Shown here in pieces: positions 15,095 to 24,828 of a DNA stretch of 64,000 bases. A program made the position numbers and the translations under genes. Each line of letters opens with the position of its first letter. The stretch's first letter is position 1. The notes beneath the pieces are model-generated. The model was not told the DNA's origin and did no database searches. It saw only the letters and a program-made list of their open reading frames with translations. The stretch is from an uncultured bacterium (GTDB lineage Bacteria > Cyanobacteriota > Vampirovibrionia > Gastranaerophilales > Gastranaerophilaceae), in contig CACWHC010000004.1 in the NCBI GenBank assembly GCA_902760645.1, forward strand, positions 55,476 to 119,475, read 5' to 3'.

Positions 15095-17314
15095 CTATCT
15101 TGATTTTTTTTGAGCAGAATTTTTATTGGATGATTTTTTATTATTTCTTTGACCGCTCGGGTGAGGGGACGCCGTATAAGATGTTTGGATACGTTTTACG
15201 CTATATACATCAGGAATTGCCTGAATACAGTTAATAACTTTTTTCAGGGTATCAATATTATCCAGTTCCATACCGATTTCAATTACGCCGAGTTTTTTAC
15301 TTGTTTTTGCTTTTACGTTTGCATAAGTGATATTTGTATTATTATCGGAAATTGCAGCAATAATATCTTTGAGTAATCCCATTTTTTCGCCTGTTTCAAC
15401 ACGGATAGTGGTTGTGTAAGTTTTATTGGTATTATCACCCGACCAGCGGATATCAAGCAGCCTTTCAGGCGGAATATTTTCCAACGTTTTACAGTCAATT
15501 CTGTGAACGGATACTCCTTTAGAACGGGTAACTACACCTACAATCGGTTCGCCCGGAATCGGGGAACAGCATTTTGCAAATGAATATAACAAACCCTCCA
15601 AACCGATAATATCTTTTTCCGATTTTTTCCTGTTATAAGTATGGAATGCTGCTTCGTGTTTTTGTTCAGGTTTTTTAAGTTTACTCAAAACTTTATTTAC
15701 TGTTGTTTCACCGTAACCGAGTGCGGCAAACAAATCATCTACACTTTGATAATTCATTTGTTTTGCAACTTTTTCCAGTTCACCTGACTTTAAGTGTTCA
15801 TCAAAAACACTTTTAGTAAGTTCATGTTCAAGATTACTCTTACCAACCTCAATATGACTTTCACGATTATTCTTTTTAAACCATTGCTTAATCTTTGAAG
15901 ATGCCTGTTTTGTTACAACGAAATTCAGCCAGTCCAGACGGGGAGCAGGAGTCTTGGAAGTCAGAATTTCAACTATATCCCCGTTATTTAATTTGGTATC
16001 AAGCTGTGCAATACGTCCGTTAATCAATGCACCAACGGTTTTATTCCCGACATCCGAGTGAATACGGTAGGCAAAATCGACAGGAGTAGCATCTTTCGGC
16101 AAATCAAATACGTCCCCGTTAGGAGTAAACGCAAAAACCTGATCCGAGAATAAATCCATTTTTACGGAATTAACGTAATCTTCGGCGGAAGTCATATCCT
16201 TATCAAACTCAACCATTTTGCGCATCCATGAAAATTTCATATCAGCAGGATTGTTTGCTTTTTGAGAACCTTTTTCTTTATATCTCCAATGTGCGGCAAC
16301 ACCATATTCAGCAACTTCATGCATTTCCCATGTTCTTATCTGAACTTCAAGAGGTTTTGAACGGGGACCAATGACAGAAGTATGCAAAGACTGATACATA
16401 TTGCCTTTTGGCATTGCAATATAGTCCTTAAATCTTCCCGGAATCGGTTTAAACTGGGAATGAATAAGCCCTAAAACTTCATAGCACTCTTTTTCGTTAT
16501 CAACAATTACACGGACAGCCGTAATATCATACAATTCATGGAATGCGATATTTAAGCGTTTCATTTTCGCATAAATACTGTAATAATGTTTTGCACGACC
16601 CGTAATCTGAGCATTGATTCCGTTTTTCTTAACATCTTTTGAAATCTGGTCAATCAGCATATTAACAGTCATTTCACGCTCGGCTTTTGTTTGTGAAACA
16701 AGCTGTGCAATTTCAAAATATTTATCAGGTTCTAAATACCTCAGAGATAAATCTTCCAATTCAGCCTTGATTTTACCGATACCTAAACGGTTAGCAAGAG
16801 GTGCAAATATATCCAGCGTTTCCTGTGCAATTTTCTGCTGTTTATTTGCCGCCATAAAATTAAGCGTACGCATGTTATGAAGTCTGTCCGCAAGTTTTAA
16901 AAAGATTATTCTTATATCGTTTGCCATGGCAATAAATAATCTGCGGAAATTTTCGGCCTGACGTTCTTCTTTCGATTTAAACTGAAGTTTACCAAGCTTT
17001 GTAACACCCTGAACAAGTGTCAAAACATCTTTCCCGAACTTTTCTTCAATTTCTTCCGGTTTGGTATCCGTATCCTCTAAAATATCATGCAGAAAAGCTG
17101 CCATAATAGTATGACTGTCTGCTTTTAAATCCACCAAAATCTTTGCAACTTCAACCGGATGAATAATATATGGTTCCTCAGAAACACGGTATTGCCCCTC
17201 ATGAAGCTTTTTGGCAAACTCAAAAGCTTCTTCTATCTGCTTTATATCAGCCTCATCACGTTTTTGTAAAACGAGGGCATTTTTTATTTCTTCAAATAGT
17301 GGTTTTTCAGCCAT
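15095..17314 (-). CDS. rel: Bifunctional (p)ppGpp synthetase/hydrolase (RelA/SpoT family)
   Basis: 739 residues, full length for a long RSH enzyme. The HD hydrolase domain has AAFLHDILEDTDT (His-Asp at 76-77), so hydrolysis should be active. The synthetase domain (about 230-350) has YDITAVRVIVDN, GRFKDYIAMPKGNMYQSLHT; TGS (about 390-450, VFAFTPNGDVFDLPKDATPVDFAY) and a C-terminal ACT domain (about 660-720) follow. It sets the alarmone level in the stringent response. The last 20 residues are a basic tail (SPHPSGQRNNKKSS...) coded partly by a 12-bp stretch identical to the neighbouring repeat element. Confidence 0.96.
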   Translation of the reverse strand: MAEKPLFEEIKNALVLQKRDEADIKQIEEAFEFAKKLHEGQYRVSEEPYIIHPVEVAKILVDLKADSHTIMAAFLHDILEDTDTKPEEIEEKFGKDVLTLVQGVTKLGKLQFKSKEERQAENFRRLFIAMANDIRIIFLKLADRLHNMRTLNFMAANKQQKIAQETLDIFAPLANRLGIGKIKAELEDLSLRYLEPDKYFEIAQLVSQTKAEREMTVNMLIDQISKDVKKNGINAQITGRAKHYYSIYAKMKRLNIAFHELYDITAVRVIVDNEKECYEVLGLIHSQFKPIPGRFKDYIAMPKGNMYQSLHTSVIGPRSKPLEVQIRTWEMHEVAEYGVAAHWRYKEKGSQKANNPADMKFSWMRKMVEFDKDMTSAEDYVNSVKMDLFSDQVFAFTPNGDVFDLPKDATPVDFAYRIHSDVGNKTVGALINGRIAQLDTKLNNGDIVEILTSKTPAPRLDWLNFVVTKQASSKIKQWFKKNNRESHIEVGKSNLEHELTKSVFDEHLKSGELEKVAKQMNYQSVDDLFAALGYGETTVNKVLSKLKKPEQKHEAAFHTYNRKKSEKDIIGLEGLLYSFAKCCSPIPGEPIVGVVTRSKGVSVHRIDCKTLENIPPERLLDIRWSGDNTNKTYTTTIRVETGEKMGLLKDIIAAISDNNTNITYANVKAKTSKKLGVIEIGMELDNIDTLKKVINCIQAIPDVYSVKRIQTSYTASPHPSGQRNNKKSSNKNSAQKKSR

Positions 17315-17390
17315 GGTATAATTATAATACGAGTTTTAATATTGATTTTCAAGAGGATTTAACAAATTTCATACATAAGGATTATAAATA

Positions 17391-17675
17391 ATGATAAAGG
17401 AAACCAAAGACGGACTAACCATACAGATAAAAATTTCACCTAACGCTTCTAAAAACGAAATAATTAAAGATGAAGCAGGGATAAAAATAAAACTTACCGC
17501 ACAACCTGTTGAGGGAAAAGCAAACAAAGCCTTAATTGAGTTTTTGTCAAAACAGTTTAAGATTCCGAAAACTTCAATAATAATTTTAAAAGGAGAAACC
17601 TCAAAAGATAAAACTTTGTTGATAAAAGTTTCCGACAGTGATAAAATAGCCTTATTAAAAGGAGTATTTATATGA
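17391..17675 (+). CDS. DUF167 / YggU family protein
   Basis: 94 residues. The pattern IQIKISPNASKNEI...GIKIKLTAQPVEGKANKALIEFLSKQFKI is diagnostic of the DUF167 fold (small alpha/beta protein of unknown function, very widely conserved). It is the first gene of a three-gene set. Its stop overlaps the next start as ATGA, implying translational coupling with the exported protein, and radA follows 16 nt later. An AAGGAT site lies before the ATG. Confidence 0.85.
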   Translation: MIKETKDGLTIQIKISPNASKNEIIKDEAGIKIKLTAQPVEGKANKALIEFLSKQFKIPKTSIIILKGETSKDKTLLIKVSDSDKIALLKGVFI

Positions 17676-18763
17676 TGAAAAAAAGAATATGTTTAGCTCT
17701 TGCTATTGGTGTTATATTAGCAACAAGCCTATCCGCAAGTGCATTTTCGTGGAAATTCTGGCAAAAGAAAAAAACACCTGTAACTGTTGAAAATACCATA
17801 GAAAAATCTAATTTTGAACTTGTACCAACAATGAACACAGAATCCGGTGCTAAAAATGTTGTTTGGGTCGGAACATTTCAGCTTGTATGGAATGATTTAA
17901 TTGACGAACTTATAAAACAACCTGTAGAATTTGTCGGAACAAAATCAGTTATGGCAGACAATTTGAACAGAAAAGAGTTTACAACGTCCGATTTATTCGA
18001 AAGCTCGTATTATAAAAAGTGGGGATTAGCATCACCAAAAATGAAAAAAGAAATAGAAAAAAGTATAAAAGAAAAATTTAATGAAACAAGCGACATTCTA
18101 GACAGTTTTGACTGGACACCCGCTGAAAGAAAATATATTTTATATGCAATGCTGAAAAAAGATTTTGAATACATTGAAAAATTTGACAAACTTCCTGATG
18201 CTAAATTTATCGGAAGCAAAGAAAATGTTAAATATTTCGGGATAGACAAAGATTCATCCGGAGCTTTAAGACGTTCCGTAAAAGTACTATTTTATAACAA
18301 CGACAATGATTATGCGGTTGCTCTGAAATCAAAACAAAATGACTATATTTATTTTTACAGAACGGATGACAATAAAACACTTGATATTCTTTATAAAGAC
18401 ATGGTGGATAAAGCAGATAAATACAACGGTGCAAAATGGCTTACTTCCGAGGACGAGTTCAAAGCACCTAATCTTGATTTCAAAAAAGAACGAACATTTG
18501 ACGAATTATGTAATAAACTTATCAAAAATACTGATTTCATGATTTCACAGGCGATAGAAACAATTCAGTTTAAAATGGATGAAACAGGAGTTAAATTAAA
18601 ATCAGAAGCCGGAATTATAATGAAAGCAACATCTGTTGGCCCCGGACACAGAATTGTACCGAGATATTTCTATTTTAATAACAGATATGTAATATTCCTG
18701 CAAGAAAAGGAAATACCTTACTTTGCAATGAAAATCGAGGATGCAAAGGCTCTACAAAAATAA
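17672..18763 (+). CDS. Exported protein of unknown function, faint serpin resemblance
   Basis: 363 residues with a signal peptide (MMKKRICLALAIGVILATSL, cleavage near ASA-F, about 26). It starts within the stop of the DUF167 gene; AAAAGGAG upstream supports the coupling. The C-terminal part (about 300-363: TGVKLKSEAGIIM, PRYFYFNNRYVIFLQEKEIPYFAMKIED) has the spacing of a serpin hinge and final strands, and the length is serpin-like, but the conserved serpin core motifs are not convincing. Treat it as an uncharacterised periplasmic or surface protein. Confidence 0.6.
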   Translation: MMKKRICLALAIGVILATSLSASAFSWKFWQKKKTPVTVENTIEKSNFELVPTMNTESGAKNVVWVGTFQLVWNDLIDELIKQPVEFVGTKSVMADNLNRKEFTTSDLFESSYYKKWGLASPKMKKEIEKSIKEKFNETSDILDSFDWTPAERKYILYAMLKKDFEYIEKFDKLPDAKFIGSKENVKYFGIDKDSSGALRRSVKVLFYNNDNDYAVALKSKQNDYIYFYRTDDNKTLDILYKDMVDKADKYNGAKWLTSEDEFKAPNLDFKKERTFDELCNKLIKNTDFMISQAIETIQFKMDETGVKLKSEAGIIMKATSVGPGHRIVPRYFYFNNRYVIFLQEKEIPYFAMKIEDAKALQK

Positions 18764-18779
18764 ATTCAGAGGATTATAA

Positions 18780-20153
18780 ATGGCTAAAGTAAAATCAAAA
18801 TGGATATGTCAGGAATGCGGTTATGAAACAGCCGGATATTTGGGTAAATGTCCCGAATGCGGCAGTTGGGGTTCATTGGTTGAGGAGGTTCAATACAATG
18901 AAAAAATGCCTAATGCTGCAGCAAATGAATTTGTTAACACCGAAAAACCCGAATTACTTAAAGACATCCAAATAGGAGAAGAAGTCAGAGTAAGTACAAA
19001 TATCTCAGAATTTGACAGAATTTTGGGAGGCGGTTTTGTGCAGGGTTCATTGATTTTACTTGCCGGAGATCCCGGAATCGGCAAATCCACGATTACCCTC
19101 CAAACATGCGGACGGTTATGTGATTCGGGCAAAAAAATCCTCTATGTATCTGCAGAAGAAAGTGCATCTCAGCTGAGACTCAGAGCCGAAAGACTGAACA
19201 TAAATTCCGACAATTTATATATTTATCCGCAAACAAGTATGGATAATATAAAATCACAAATTGAAGAAATTCAGCCTGATTTTGTAATTATCGACAGTAT
19301 TCAGGCAATATATTCAAATAATGTCGCAAGCTCTGCCGGCAGTGTATCTCAAATCAGGGAATGTACAAATATTCTCATGCATATTGCAAAAAGCAAAAAC
19401 ATTACAACTATTGTTATAGGACACGTTACAAAAGACGGAAATATCGCCGGACCAAAAGTCTTGGAACACATGGTAGATACTGTAATTTATTTTGAAGGGG
19501 ACAAATACAAATCCTACAGAATGCTCCGTTCTATGAAAAACCGTTTCGGCAACACCTCTGAGGTCGGAATTTTTGAAATGTGCACGGATGGATTACACGA
19601 GGTAACAAACCCGAACGAATTATTCCTGAATGAACGTTCAAGAGTAGCCGCACCCGGAAGTGCCATAATTGTAACCAATGAAGGAACTCGTCCGTTAATG
19701 GTAGAAATTCAGGCTCTTGTCGGAACAACCTCCTATGCGGCACCAAGACGAGTTACCAACGGAGTAGATTTGAGCAGACTCCATCAAATTTTGGCAGTTT
19801 TAGAAAAACGTGTAGGACTTAATTTTTCCAAACAGGATGTTTATGTAAATGTCATGGGAGGGATTGAAGTTGACGAACCGAGTGCGGATTTGGGTATAGC
19901 ACTAGCCGTTGCAACATGCGCAAGGGATGTTGTCGTTGACCCGCAGACCGTAATCATCGGTGAAATCGGTCTGTCAGGTGAAATTCATCCCGTAAACAAT
20001 ATTGAAAAACGATTGAACGAAGCTGCTGCTGCAGGATTTAAAAAGGCAATCATACCATACGCAAACAATGTACCAAAAGACTTTGATAAACTTTTGATTA
20101 TTAAAGTTAAAAGGCTTGTTGATGCTATAGTATCCTGCGTTTCCGCGAACTGA
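18780..20153 (+). CDS. radA: DNA repair protein RadA (Sms)
   Basis: 457 residues, typical length. The zinc finger (Cys 10, 13, 24, 27), RecA-like ATPase with Walker A GDPGIGKST (about 96-104), the RadA-specific KNRFG motif (about 251) and the C-terminal Lon-like domain (DVYVNVMGGIEVDEPSADLGIALA) are all present. RadA is a helicase that drives branch migration of recombination intermediates. Its stop abuts the stop of the opposing coiled-coil gene with no room for a terminator. Confidence 0.97.
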   Translation: MAKVKSKWICQECGYETAGYLGKCPECGSWGSLVEEVQYNEKMPNAAANEFVNTEKPELLKDIQIGEEVRVSTNISEFDRILGGGFVQGSLILLAGDPGIGKSTITLQTCGRLCDSGKKILYVSAEESASQLRLRAERLNINSDNLYIYPQTSMDNIKSQIEEIQPDFVIIDSIQAIYSNNVASSAGSVSQIRECTNILMHIAKSKNITTIVIGHVTKDGNIAGPKVLEHMVDTVIYFEGDKYKSYRMLRSMKNRFGNTSEVGIFEMCTDGLHEVTNPNELFLNERSRVAAPGSAIIVTNEGTRPLMVEIQALVGTTSYAAPRRVTNGVDLSRLHQILAVLEKRVGLNFSKQDVYVNVMGGIEVDEPSADLGIALAVATCARDVVVDPQTVIIGEIGLSGEIHPVNNIEKRLNEAAAAGFKKAIIPYANNVPKDFDKLLIIKVKRLVDAIVSCVSAN

Positions 20154-23100
20154 TTACCTTACGTCACGGGCTTTACTAACTTTTTGAACAGTTTTTCTTA
20201 ATTCTGAACGTTTTTTGTTTTCAAATTCGGTAAACATTTTATGTTTTTTATCATTATCAGTATCTTTTTTCTGAGCACGTTTACCGACATCACTCAAGGT
20301 AGATTGCATAGTTTCCACAACTTCTGATTTTACGGTATTTCTTGTACTTTCCTGCATTGCATCCTGCTCCGCAATTTCAGTAATTTCAAGATCTGCAGCT
20401 TCAGCCATGCGTTCTTCCGTATCCACTCTCGTATCGTGAATTAACGGATTGAGGTAAACATTTTCACGCTCTTCGGTAATATTTTCAACAACAGCTTTTT
20501 GTGCAACTATCTCTAATTCTCTTGTATTATTATCAGGATTGTTATCACTTTCAAGGTCTACATCATGATCGCTTACGGAAATATCTCTGTCCGCGTACTC
20601 CTGAACATCTCTTGATTCATCAGCAAGTGTAGGAATTGCCTTGTAATCAGGTTCTTCCGCAACATAATCAGAACCGTCATCTTCTTTTGTAATATCATTT
20701 ACAAAATCAAGCTCATCTTCAGCCTTATCTGATTTAACTTTACCTGTCTGAACGGTATTATTTGTAGTTCTTTCCAATGCATCGCTGTCTTTCTGCATTT
20801 CTTCCAACCCGTTAACAGTTTTTTCCATATTTACAGAAGCTGTAACGAAATTATCTCTGCCTGATTTAACAGAATTGTTAATATCATCGAAAGAACCGTT
20901 TGATGTTTTGGCTTTATCTTCAATTTCAATAATTCTGTCGGACAAATCAGAATTCTTATCGGCATCCGTCTGAACATTATTCTTGGCTGCTTTTTCTGAT
21001 GTGAGATTTTCATCTGCAAACAGAACTTCCTGTGCATTATCCTGTTCATTTGCAGCATCAAATTTATTTATTGTGACTTTATTTTCGTCAACTTCCTGCG
21101 AAAGGGCTTTTGCACGGTTATTAAGTTCTTCCATTCTCGCTTCGGTATTTGTCCTGCTGCTTTCTATCGTATCCTTATTAAATTTTATATGTTCAGCTTC
21201 CTGATACAATGATGTTAATTTTGATTTTGATGATTGATTATCGGTAACAAAATCACTTATTTTATTATCTTTTGTTCTGAGCTCCGTAATATGACTCATT
21301 GATTTGTCTGCGTTTTCTGTAGCAGAACTTACGGCATCACTATTTGTATTATTTGCCGTATTTATTACGGTCTGAACATCTTCAACTTTATTTTTATCGT
21401 CTTTCGGCATTTCTTCCGCAATAACATCAGTAACCGGTGCCTCAGGATTATCAACAGGATTTTCAACCAATTCATTTTCTGCCGTCGTATTTTCGTCAGA
21501 CATTTCAGTCTGAGCATCCTCAACAGGTTCTCCTTCTGTTTCTTCCTGTTCACTTACTGCGACAGCTTCTTCTTCCACAGTTTCCTCCTGAACACTTGCA
21601 ACGGAATTCTTTACATTTAGCTCAGAATTATTATCGTCTGCTGAAATATTCTGAATTTCTCCTGCATTATCAGTAATTTCTTCATCAGAAGGCATCTGTA
21701 CAGCTGTCTGAGGTTCAGAATTTATATTCTCTGCCGTACTATTTGTATTATTATAAGCTATACGGTCAAATATATTACTGTTTGCGAAATCTTCAACAGT
21801 AAAGTTCGTGTTGCTTGAGAAAATATTATTAAATCTGAGATAATCCTGTATACCTGCAATTCCAAAGCTGCTGTTAAGTATACTTGAACCGCCGTTTAAT
21901 CTGAATAAATCACCAAAATCACCCGGCATATCGGTTATCGATTTCACATCAGTAACCTGCGTTTCTGCATTTTCAGAAGATTGCAAATTGTATTCATTAT
22001 TATCGGCAATCCTGTTTGTATTATTATTTACAGAATTTTCTTCCTTATTATCAGATTTTTCGGTATTTTGAATTTGTTCATTTTCAACTGTATTTTGTTC
22101 CTGATTATTTGCTTTATCGGTTTGTTCTGCGGAATTTTCATCCTGAACTTTATCGGAATCATTTTTATCCTGCGGTTTACTTGCATTTTCTACTTTTAAC
22201 GGGGATACCGGTTTTTTGCTTTCCGCTTCATTTACTGCACCGGAAGCTATACTCCGCATATAATCACCCATGACTTTTGCCGTTGATATATTACTGTTAA
22301 TAATATTTGAATTTACGTCTAACTCTGACATTAAAGAAATACTTTTAACTGAAATCAAACTTGAAATCTGACTCATATCGTTATCTGACCTTGTAAATCT
22401 GTTAAGATTTTCAGGGGACATATAATTCAGACTTTTAACCGAAAGTTTTGACGGAGTTCTTACATATTTATCCAAATTTTGACTCAATGATTCAGCGATT
22501 TTAGTGTCCGAGTTTAATTCGTCCATGCTTTTTAATAATTCATCTATATCATCATTCAAATTTTTTGATTGATTAGCAATTGCACGGTTTTCTGTCTTTA
22601 CTTCATCGCTTAATTTATTGTATTTTGCGACATCCGAATCAGACAACGTTTCCCCATTTATAACACGGTCTTCAAGTGTTTTTAATTCTTCCGTCTTCTT
22701 ATTTATATTATCCGTAATCTCTCTTTGAGTATTCTGAAACTTTTCATTTTCCGCATTCAATTCATCATTCTTTTGTCGGATATCTTCTGCATTAGCTTGT
22801 AATTGTTCATTTTTTACCTCAGCAGCCTTTCCATAATCAGTTAATGCCTTTGAACTCGCTGTATCAAATGAATTATTACCATTACAATCAAGAGCCTCGA
22901 CATTTGAGGTTTCTGTCAATTCAGATACGTTACCGTCAGTAGGAACATAACTTACCTCATCAAACTTTTCTTGAGAGAATGCCCATTCCACAACTTCATC
23001 AGGAACAGTAATTCCTTCCGCCTTCATTGAAAGAATTTCTTCGGCAGTATAATTTAGCCATTCCCCTGTTCTCGGATCACTGGGATCATAAGCTATCATT

Positions 23101-23315
23101 TTGTTGTAAGATGCAATAATAGCAATATTATGATGGGTAATTTTCTGTAATATTAAGTGTAATATTTCCCCATCCGTAAACCTGCTGTATTCTTCAGAAG
23201 CCTTATATATCGGCAATAAATCTTCTATATTATATTTTATAATATTTGTTTTATCTTGCAAAAAGAATCTGTCTCTCAGTGTCGGAGTATTTTTACAAAT
23301 CTGATATTTACCCAT
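20154..23315 (-). CDS. Large acidic coiled-coil protein, paralogue of 52326-53516
   Basis: 1053 residues, no signal peptide or membrane segment. Residues 88-112 contain a motif (AEEIL...G..VP..VVEWA) that aligns without gaps to residues 29-52 of the protein at 52326. Next come a Gln/Glu/Lys/Asn coiled coil (about 160-275) with a short ETLSDSDVAKYNKLS loop, a second structured patch (about 280-360), and 600 residues of very acidic, Asn/Glu/Thr-rich low-complexity sequence with more heptads (about 700-880). The end is basic. It could be a cytoskeletal, scaffold or secreted protein; I do not recognise a function. It is likely monocistronic. Confidence 0.75.
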   Translation of the reverse strand: MGKYQICKNTPTLRDRFFLQDKTNIIKYNIEDLLPIYKASEEYSRFTDGEILHLILQKITHHNIAIIASYNKMIAYDPSDPRTGEWLNYTAEEILSMKAEGITVPDEVVEWAFSQEKFDEVSYVPTDGNVSELTETSNVEALDCNGNNSFDTASSKALTDYGKAAEVKNEQLQANAEDIRQKNDELNAENEKFQNTQREITDNINKKTEELKTLEDRVINGETLSDSDVAKYNKLSDEVKTENRAIANQSKNLNDDIDELLKSMDELNSDTKIAESLSQNLDKYVRTPSKLSVKSLNYMSPENLNRFTRSDNDMSQISSLISVKSISLMSELDVNSNIINSNISTAKVMGDYMRSIASGAVNEAESKKPVSPLKVENASKPQDKNDSDKVQDENSAEQTDKANNQEQNTVENEQIQNTEKSDNKEENSVNNNTNRIADNNEYNLQSSENAETQVTDVKSITDMPGDFGDLFRLNGGSSILNSSFGIAGIQDYLRFNNIFSSNTNFTVEDFANSNIFDRIAYNNTNSTAENINSEPQTAVQMPSDEEITDNAGEIQNISADDNNSELNVKNSVASVQEETVEEEAVAVSEQEETEGEPVEDAQTEMSDENTTAENELVENPVDNPEAPVTDVIAEEMPKDDKNKVEDVQTVINTANNTNSDAVSSATENADKSMSHITELRTKDNKISDFVTDNQSSKSKLTSLYQEAEHIKFNKDTIESSRTNTEARMEELNNRAKALSQEVDENKVTINKFDAANEQDNAQEVLFADENLTSEKAAKNNVQTDADKNSDLSDRIIEIEDKAKTSNGSFDDINNSVKSGRDNFVTASVNMEKTVNGLEEMQKDSDALERTTNNTVQTGKVKSDKAEDELDFVNDITKEDDGSDYVAEEPDYKAIPTLADESRDVQEYADRDISVSDHDVDLESDNNPDNNTRELEIVAQKAVVENITEERENVYLNPLIHDTRVDTEERMAEAADLEITEIAEQDAMQESTRNTVKSEVVETMQSTLSDVGKRAQKKDTDNDKKHKMFTEFENKKRSELRKTVQKVSKARDVR

Positions 23316-23424
23316 TTTTTTTATTCCTTTAGCTAAAGTATTATTCTATACAACAGTAATCGGTAAATTTGATAAAAACTTTAGTATAAAAACGGTTAAA
23401 GAAATAAATTGTTACAAACAAAAA

Positions 23425-23447
23425 GCACATGTTTTACAAACATGCAC
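23425..23447 (-). terminator. Weak terminator after trxA
   Basis: CATGTTT (23428-23434) pairs with AAACATG (23438-23444) and is followed in the minus direction by GTGCTTTTTG. The stem has mismatches at its base, so the call is tentative. Confidence 0.4.
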
Positions 23448-23477
23448 TCTTTGTTACTCTTTAAATTTTACTAAAAA

Positions 23478-23801
23478 TTATATGTGCTTTGTAATATTTG
23501 AAATTATAGCCGATTTTGGCATCAAACCGACTAATCTTTCAACAGCTTTTCCGTCTTTGAATACCAAAAGGCTCGGTAAACCACTGATTGCATAGTCTTT
23601 TGCAGTCTTTAAATTTTCATCGGTATTAACTTTTACAAATTTTACCTGACTACCTAATTCTGTTGCAATTTCATCCAATACCGGACCTAATTTCCTGCAA
23701 GGTCCGCACCAAGTAGCCCAAAAATCAACTACTACAGGTTTATCAGAATTTAAAACCTCTGCTTCAAATGTTGCATCATTAATATCTACAGCGTTAGACA
23801 T
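23478..23801 (-). CDS. trxA: Thioredoxin
   Basis: 107 residues with the active site WCGPC at 31-35 inside VVVDFWATWCGPCRKLGPVL, and the cis-proline loop as SGLPSLLVF (about 73-81). It reduces protein disulfides in the cytoplasm. An AAGGAG ribosome site precedes the ATG; an extended -10 (TGATATAAT, plus 23834-23842) lies 33 nt upstream. Divergent from the exonuclease gene. Confidence 0.96.
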   Translation of the reverse strand: MSNAVDINDATFEAEVLNSDKPVVVDFWATWCGPCRKLGPVLDEIATELGSQVKFVKVNTDENLKTAKDYAISGLPSLLVFKDGKAVERLVGLMPKSAIISNITKHI

Positions 23802-23833
23802 GATTATACTCCTTTGTTAACTTTCCTGAACCG

Positions 23834-23877
23834 ATTATATCATAGAATTTATTTTTGTGCTATTATCTTGTTAGCAC
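23834..23877. promoter_or_regulatory. Divergent extended -10 promoters of trxA and the dnaQ-like gene
   Basis: Minus strand TGATATAAT (23834-23842) faces trxA; plus strand TGCTATTAT (23858-23866) faces the gene at 23894. A dyad GTGCTA-N9-TAGCAC (23857-23862 and 23872-23877) overlaps the plus -10 and may be an operator. Confidence 0.45.
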
Positions 23878-23893
23878 ACGATAGGATAGAGAT

Positions 23894-24811
23894 ATGGTTA
23901 GGAAAAAAGTAATAGAAATTATTCTTGATACGGAGACAACGGGCTTAGATTATACAAAAGAAAGAATGGTTGAATTTGCTGCTGTTAGGATGGAGAACGG
24001 GAAAATAAAAGAAGAATTCCAGACATTAATTAATCCTGAGCAACATATCAGAAAATCCAGCATTGCAATTCACGGTATAACACCGGAAATGGTTAAAGAT
24101 GCCCCGACAGAAGCTGAAGCCATGGTTAAAATTATGGATTTTATAAAGGATTATCCGATTGTAGCCCACAATGCTATTTTTGATTATTCATTTTTAAATG
24201 AAGCAAGCAAAAGAGTATTCGGGAAAGAACTTGAAAACCCAAGAATTGATTCTCAGCAAATGTTTAAAGAAATATATCCTGATTTGGAGTCACACGGATT
24301 AGAAGCATTGACGACAAAATTTAATGTTGATTTAACTAATCATCACAGAGCTATGGCGGATACTATGGGACTTGCACTTGCTTATCCGAAGCTAAAAAAA
24401 CTTTATAACCAAAAATACAGCTGGGAAACCAAACAGCTTGATAATATTGAATATCTGTTTGAAAGATATCTGAGAATACAACAAACAGTTGTAACATTAC
24501 AATCAGAATTGCAGGATTTAAAATCAGTGTTCAAATTATATTTTGAACAGGGAGGAAAACCTATTATTTCTCAAAGCGGAGAAACTCTTGTGTATAATAC
24601 AAAACAGACCTTCGGATATGATTTTAACCAAATTAAGGATGTGCTTGAAGAAGTAGGAGCATTTGAAAAAGCCGTAAAAATTAATACAGGATTTGTTGAC
24701 AGACTTGTAGGCGGCGGAAGACTTGATGAAGATAAAAAAGAAATTATCAAAGATGCAAGACAAGAAATTACCGAAACACGAAATGTTCAAATTATAAAAG
24801 CCGGAAAATAG
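23894..24811 (+). CDS. DnaQ-like 3'-5' exonuclease (Pol III epsilon family)
   Basis: 305 residues. The DEDDh exonuclease motifs are present: DTETTG (Asp12, Glu14), HNAIFDYSFL, and HHRAMADT. The domain fills residues 1-180; a helical C-terminal extension (about 185-305) has no recognised domain. It may be the separate proofreading subunit of the replicase or a stand-alone repair exonuclease. The transporter gene follows after 17 nt. In this genome DNA polymerase I appears to lack its own proofreading residues. Confidence 0.85.
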   Translation: MVRKKVIEIILDTETTGLDYTKERMVEFAAVRMENGKIKEEFQTLINPEQHIRKSSIAIHGITPEMVKDAPTEAEAMVKIMDFIKDYPIVAHNAIFDYSFLNEASKRVFGKELENPRIDSQQMFKEIYPDLESHGLEALTTKFNVDLTNHHRAMADTMGLALAYPKLKKLYNQKYSWETKQLDNIEYLFERYLRIQQTVVTLQSELQDLKSVFKLYFEQGGKPIISQSGETLVYNTKQTFGYDFNQIKDVLEEVGAFEKAVKINTGFVDRLVGGGRLDEDKKEIIKDARQEITETRNVQIIKAGK

Positions 24812-24828
24812 TTGAGAAGGAACAAAAC

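Noticed and set aside
21981..22273. Two plus-strand ORFs opposite the large coiled-coil gene.
   Set aside because: Antisense shadows of its Asn/Glu-rich low-complexity sequence; Phe/Ile-rich and without ribosome sites.
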